A DNA stretch of 64,000 nucleotides from CADEED01 sp035765415 (GTDB taxonomy: Bacteria > Pseudomonadota > Gammaproteobacteria > Steroidobacterales > Steroidobacteraceae). The DNA lies in contig DASTXR010000056.1 in the NCBI GenBank assembly GCA_035765415.1, forward strand, positions 33,230-97,229. The letters run 5' to 3'. The notes under the pieces are model-generated. The model saw nothing but the letters and a program-made list of their open reading frames with translations. It searched no databases and was not told the DNA's origin. The translations under genes were made by a program, and so were the position numbers. This document shows, one piece after another, positions 63,583 through 64,000 of this stretch; position 1 is the stretch's first letter; every line of letters starts with the position of its first letter.

Positions 63583-64000
63583 TCAAAGCCAATACTGGAT
63601 CGGCAACCACAGCCACTCCTTCAGCCGCTGGCCGAAGCCGCGCTTCTTCCACGCGGCCAGCGTGATTTCCCGGGAGTCCGCCAGGTCGTTCGCGAACATG
63701 CGCGACATCTCGCCGGCGAATTTCTCGCCGATCACGCAGACACTGATCTCGTTGTTGTGCACGAAGCTGCGCCAGTCGAAGTTGGTCGAGCCGATCGACG
63801 ACCACACGCCATCCACCACGATGCTCTTCGAGTGCAGGAACGCGCTCTCGAGCTCGTACAGCTTCACGCCGCTGGCCAGCAGCCCGTCGTAGTGCGCACG
63901 CCCGGCGTAGAACACCCCCGAAAAATCGCTGTACGAGGGCAGGATGATGCGAACCGCGACACCGCGTTTGGCCGCGTCACTCAGCGCCTTCTCGAGCGCG
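63583..64000 (-). CDS. Phospholipase D/cardiolipin synthase-type protein (C-terminal part)
   Basis: The 3' end of a minus-strand gene; the right window edge cuts the N-terminal part, and the frame is open to the edge. The visible 138 residues contain AAKRGVAVRIILPSYSDFS, the second HKD motif HSKSIVVDGVWSSIGSTNFDWRSF (His, Lys and Asp of HxKxxxxD present) and NNEISVCVIGEKFAGEMSRMFANDL, followed by the short tail of cardiolipin synthase B/C-type enzymes. It would form cardiolipin or other phosphatidyl products at the inner membrane. Confidence 0.88.
   Translation of the reverse strand, partial: ALEKALSDAAKRGVAVRIILPSYSDFSGVFYAGRAHYDGLLASGVKLYELESAFLHSKSIVVDGVWSSIGSTNFDWRSFVHNNEISVCVIGEKFAGEMSRMFANDLADSREITLAAWKKRGFGQRLKEWLWLPIQYWL

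Overview
The window is GC-rich bacterial chromosome from a gammaproteobacterium. The first 8 kb carries the conserved order ruvA-ruvB-ybgC-tolQRAB-pal-cpoB-queE-queC-tRNA-Lys, which is typical of Pseudomonas/Xanthomonas-type gammaproteobacteria. I cannot fix the genus from the sequence; the GC-rich, glycan-degrading and exopolysaccharide-rich content would suit a Steroidobacteraceae- or Xanthomonadales-like soil organism (inference).

Layout. (1) 1-8110: Holliday-junction motor (ruvA is cut by the left edge), the Tol-Pal envelope machine, two queuosine-precursor genes and tRNA-Lys(TTT). (2) 8195-14425: secreted carbohydrate-active proteins (a four-IPT GH5 cellulase and a tandem DUF1080 protein) and a compact ECF sigma / anti-sigma-like / exported-protein operon. 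(3) 14595-18990: an orphan membrane histidine kinase, a sugar-porter MFS protein, a DUF6624 protein and an EF-hand protein. (4) 19341-28925: an envelope and general-stress island with an NhaP antiporter, CsbD, DUF4398 and OmpA lipoproteins, a receiver-less sigma-54 activator, YeaQ/GlsB, DUF421, MscS, two DUF4142 proteins, a coiled-coil lipoprotein, DUF883 and a GNAT protein. A second small group of the same kind (DUF1328, BON lipoprotein) lies at 62.3-63.0 kb. (5) 28951-50346: a large exopolysaccharide locus with export protein, outer-membrane barrel, Wzz-type co-polymerase, BY-kinase-like ATPase, AlgD-like nucleotide-sugar dehydrogenase, phosphoglycosyltransferase, Wzy-like polymerase, four GT4 glycosyltransferases, a PaaK-like adenylate-forming enzyme, and three glycan-active enzymes (PL1-like lyase, heparinase II/III, GDE-type glucosidase). 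No Wzx flippase is visible. (6) 50482-57125: two translationally coupled hybrid histidine kinases, the first with a striking array of 92-residue HAMP repeats. (7) 57333-62060: an unusual four-gene cassette of DUF2235 hydrolase, membrane-inserted patatin, SGNH hydrolase and a catalytically degenerate AAA+ protein, bracketed by two palindromic repeat elements. (8) 63197-64000: a small hypothetical protein and the 3' end of a phospholipase D/cardiolipin synthase-type gene.

Five copies of a family of G/C-block palindromes built around ggggctgCcCC/ggggtcag-type arms (17.9, 25.5, 34.5, 57.1 and 62.1 kb) sit flush with gene ends. One forms the N-terminal coding part of the nucleotide-sugar dehydrogenase. 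The strongest candidates for something undescribed are the four-gene lipolytic cassette with its pseudo-AAA+ partner and the repeat-driven start-codon replacement.
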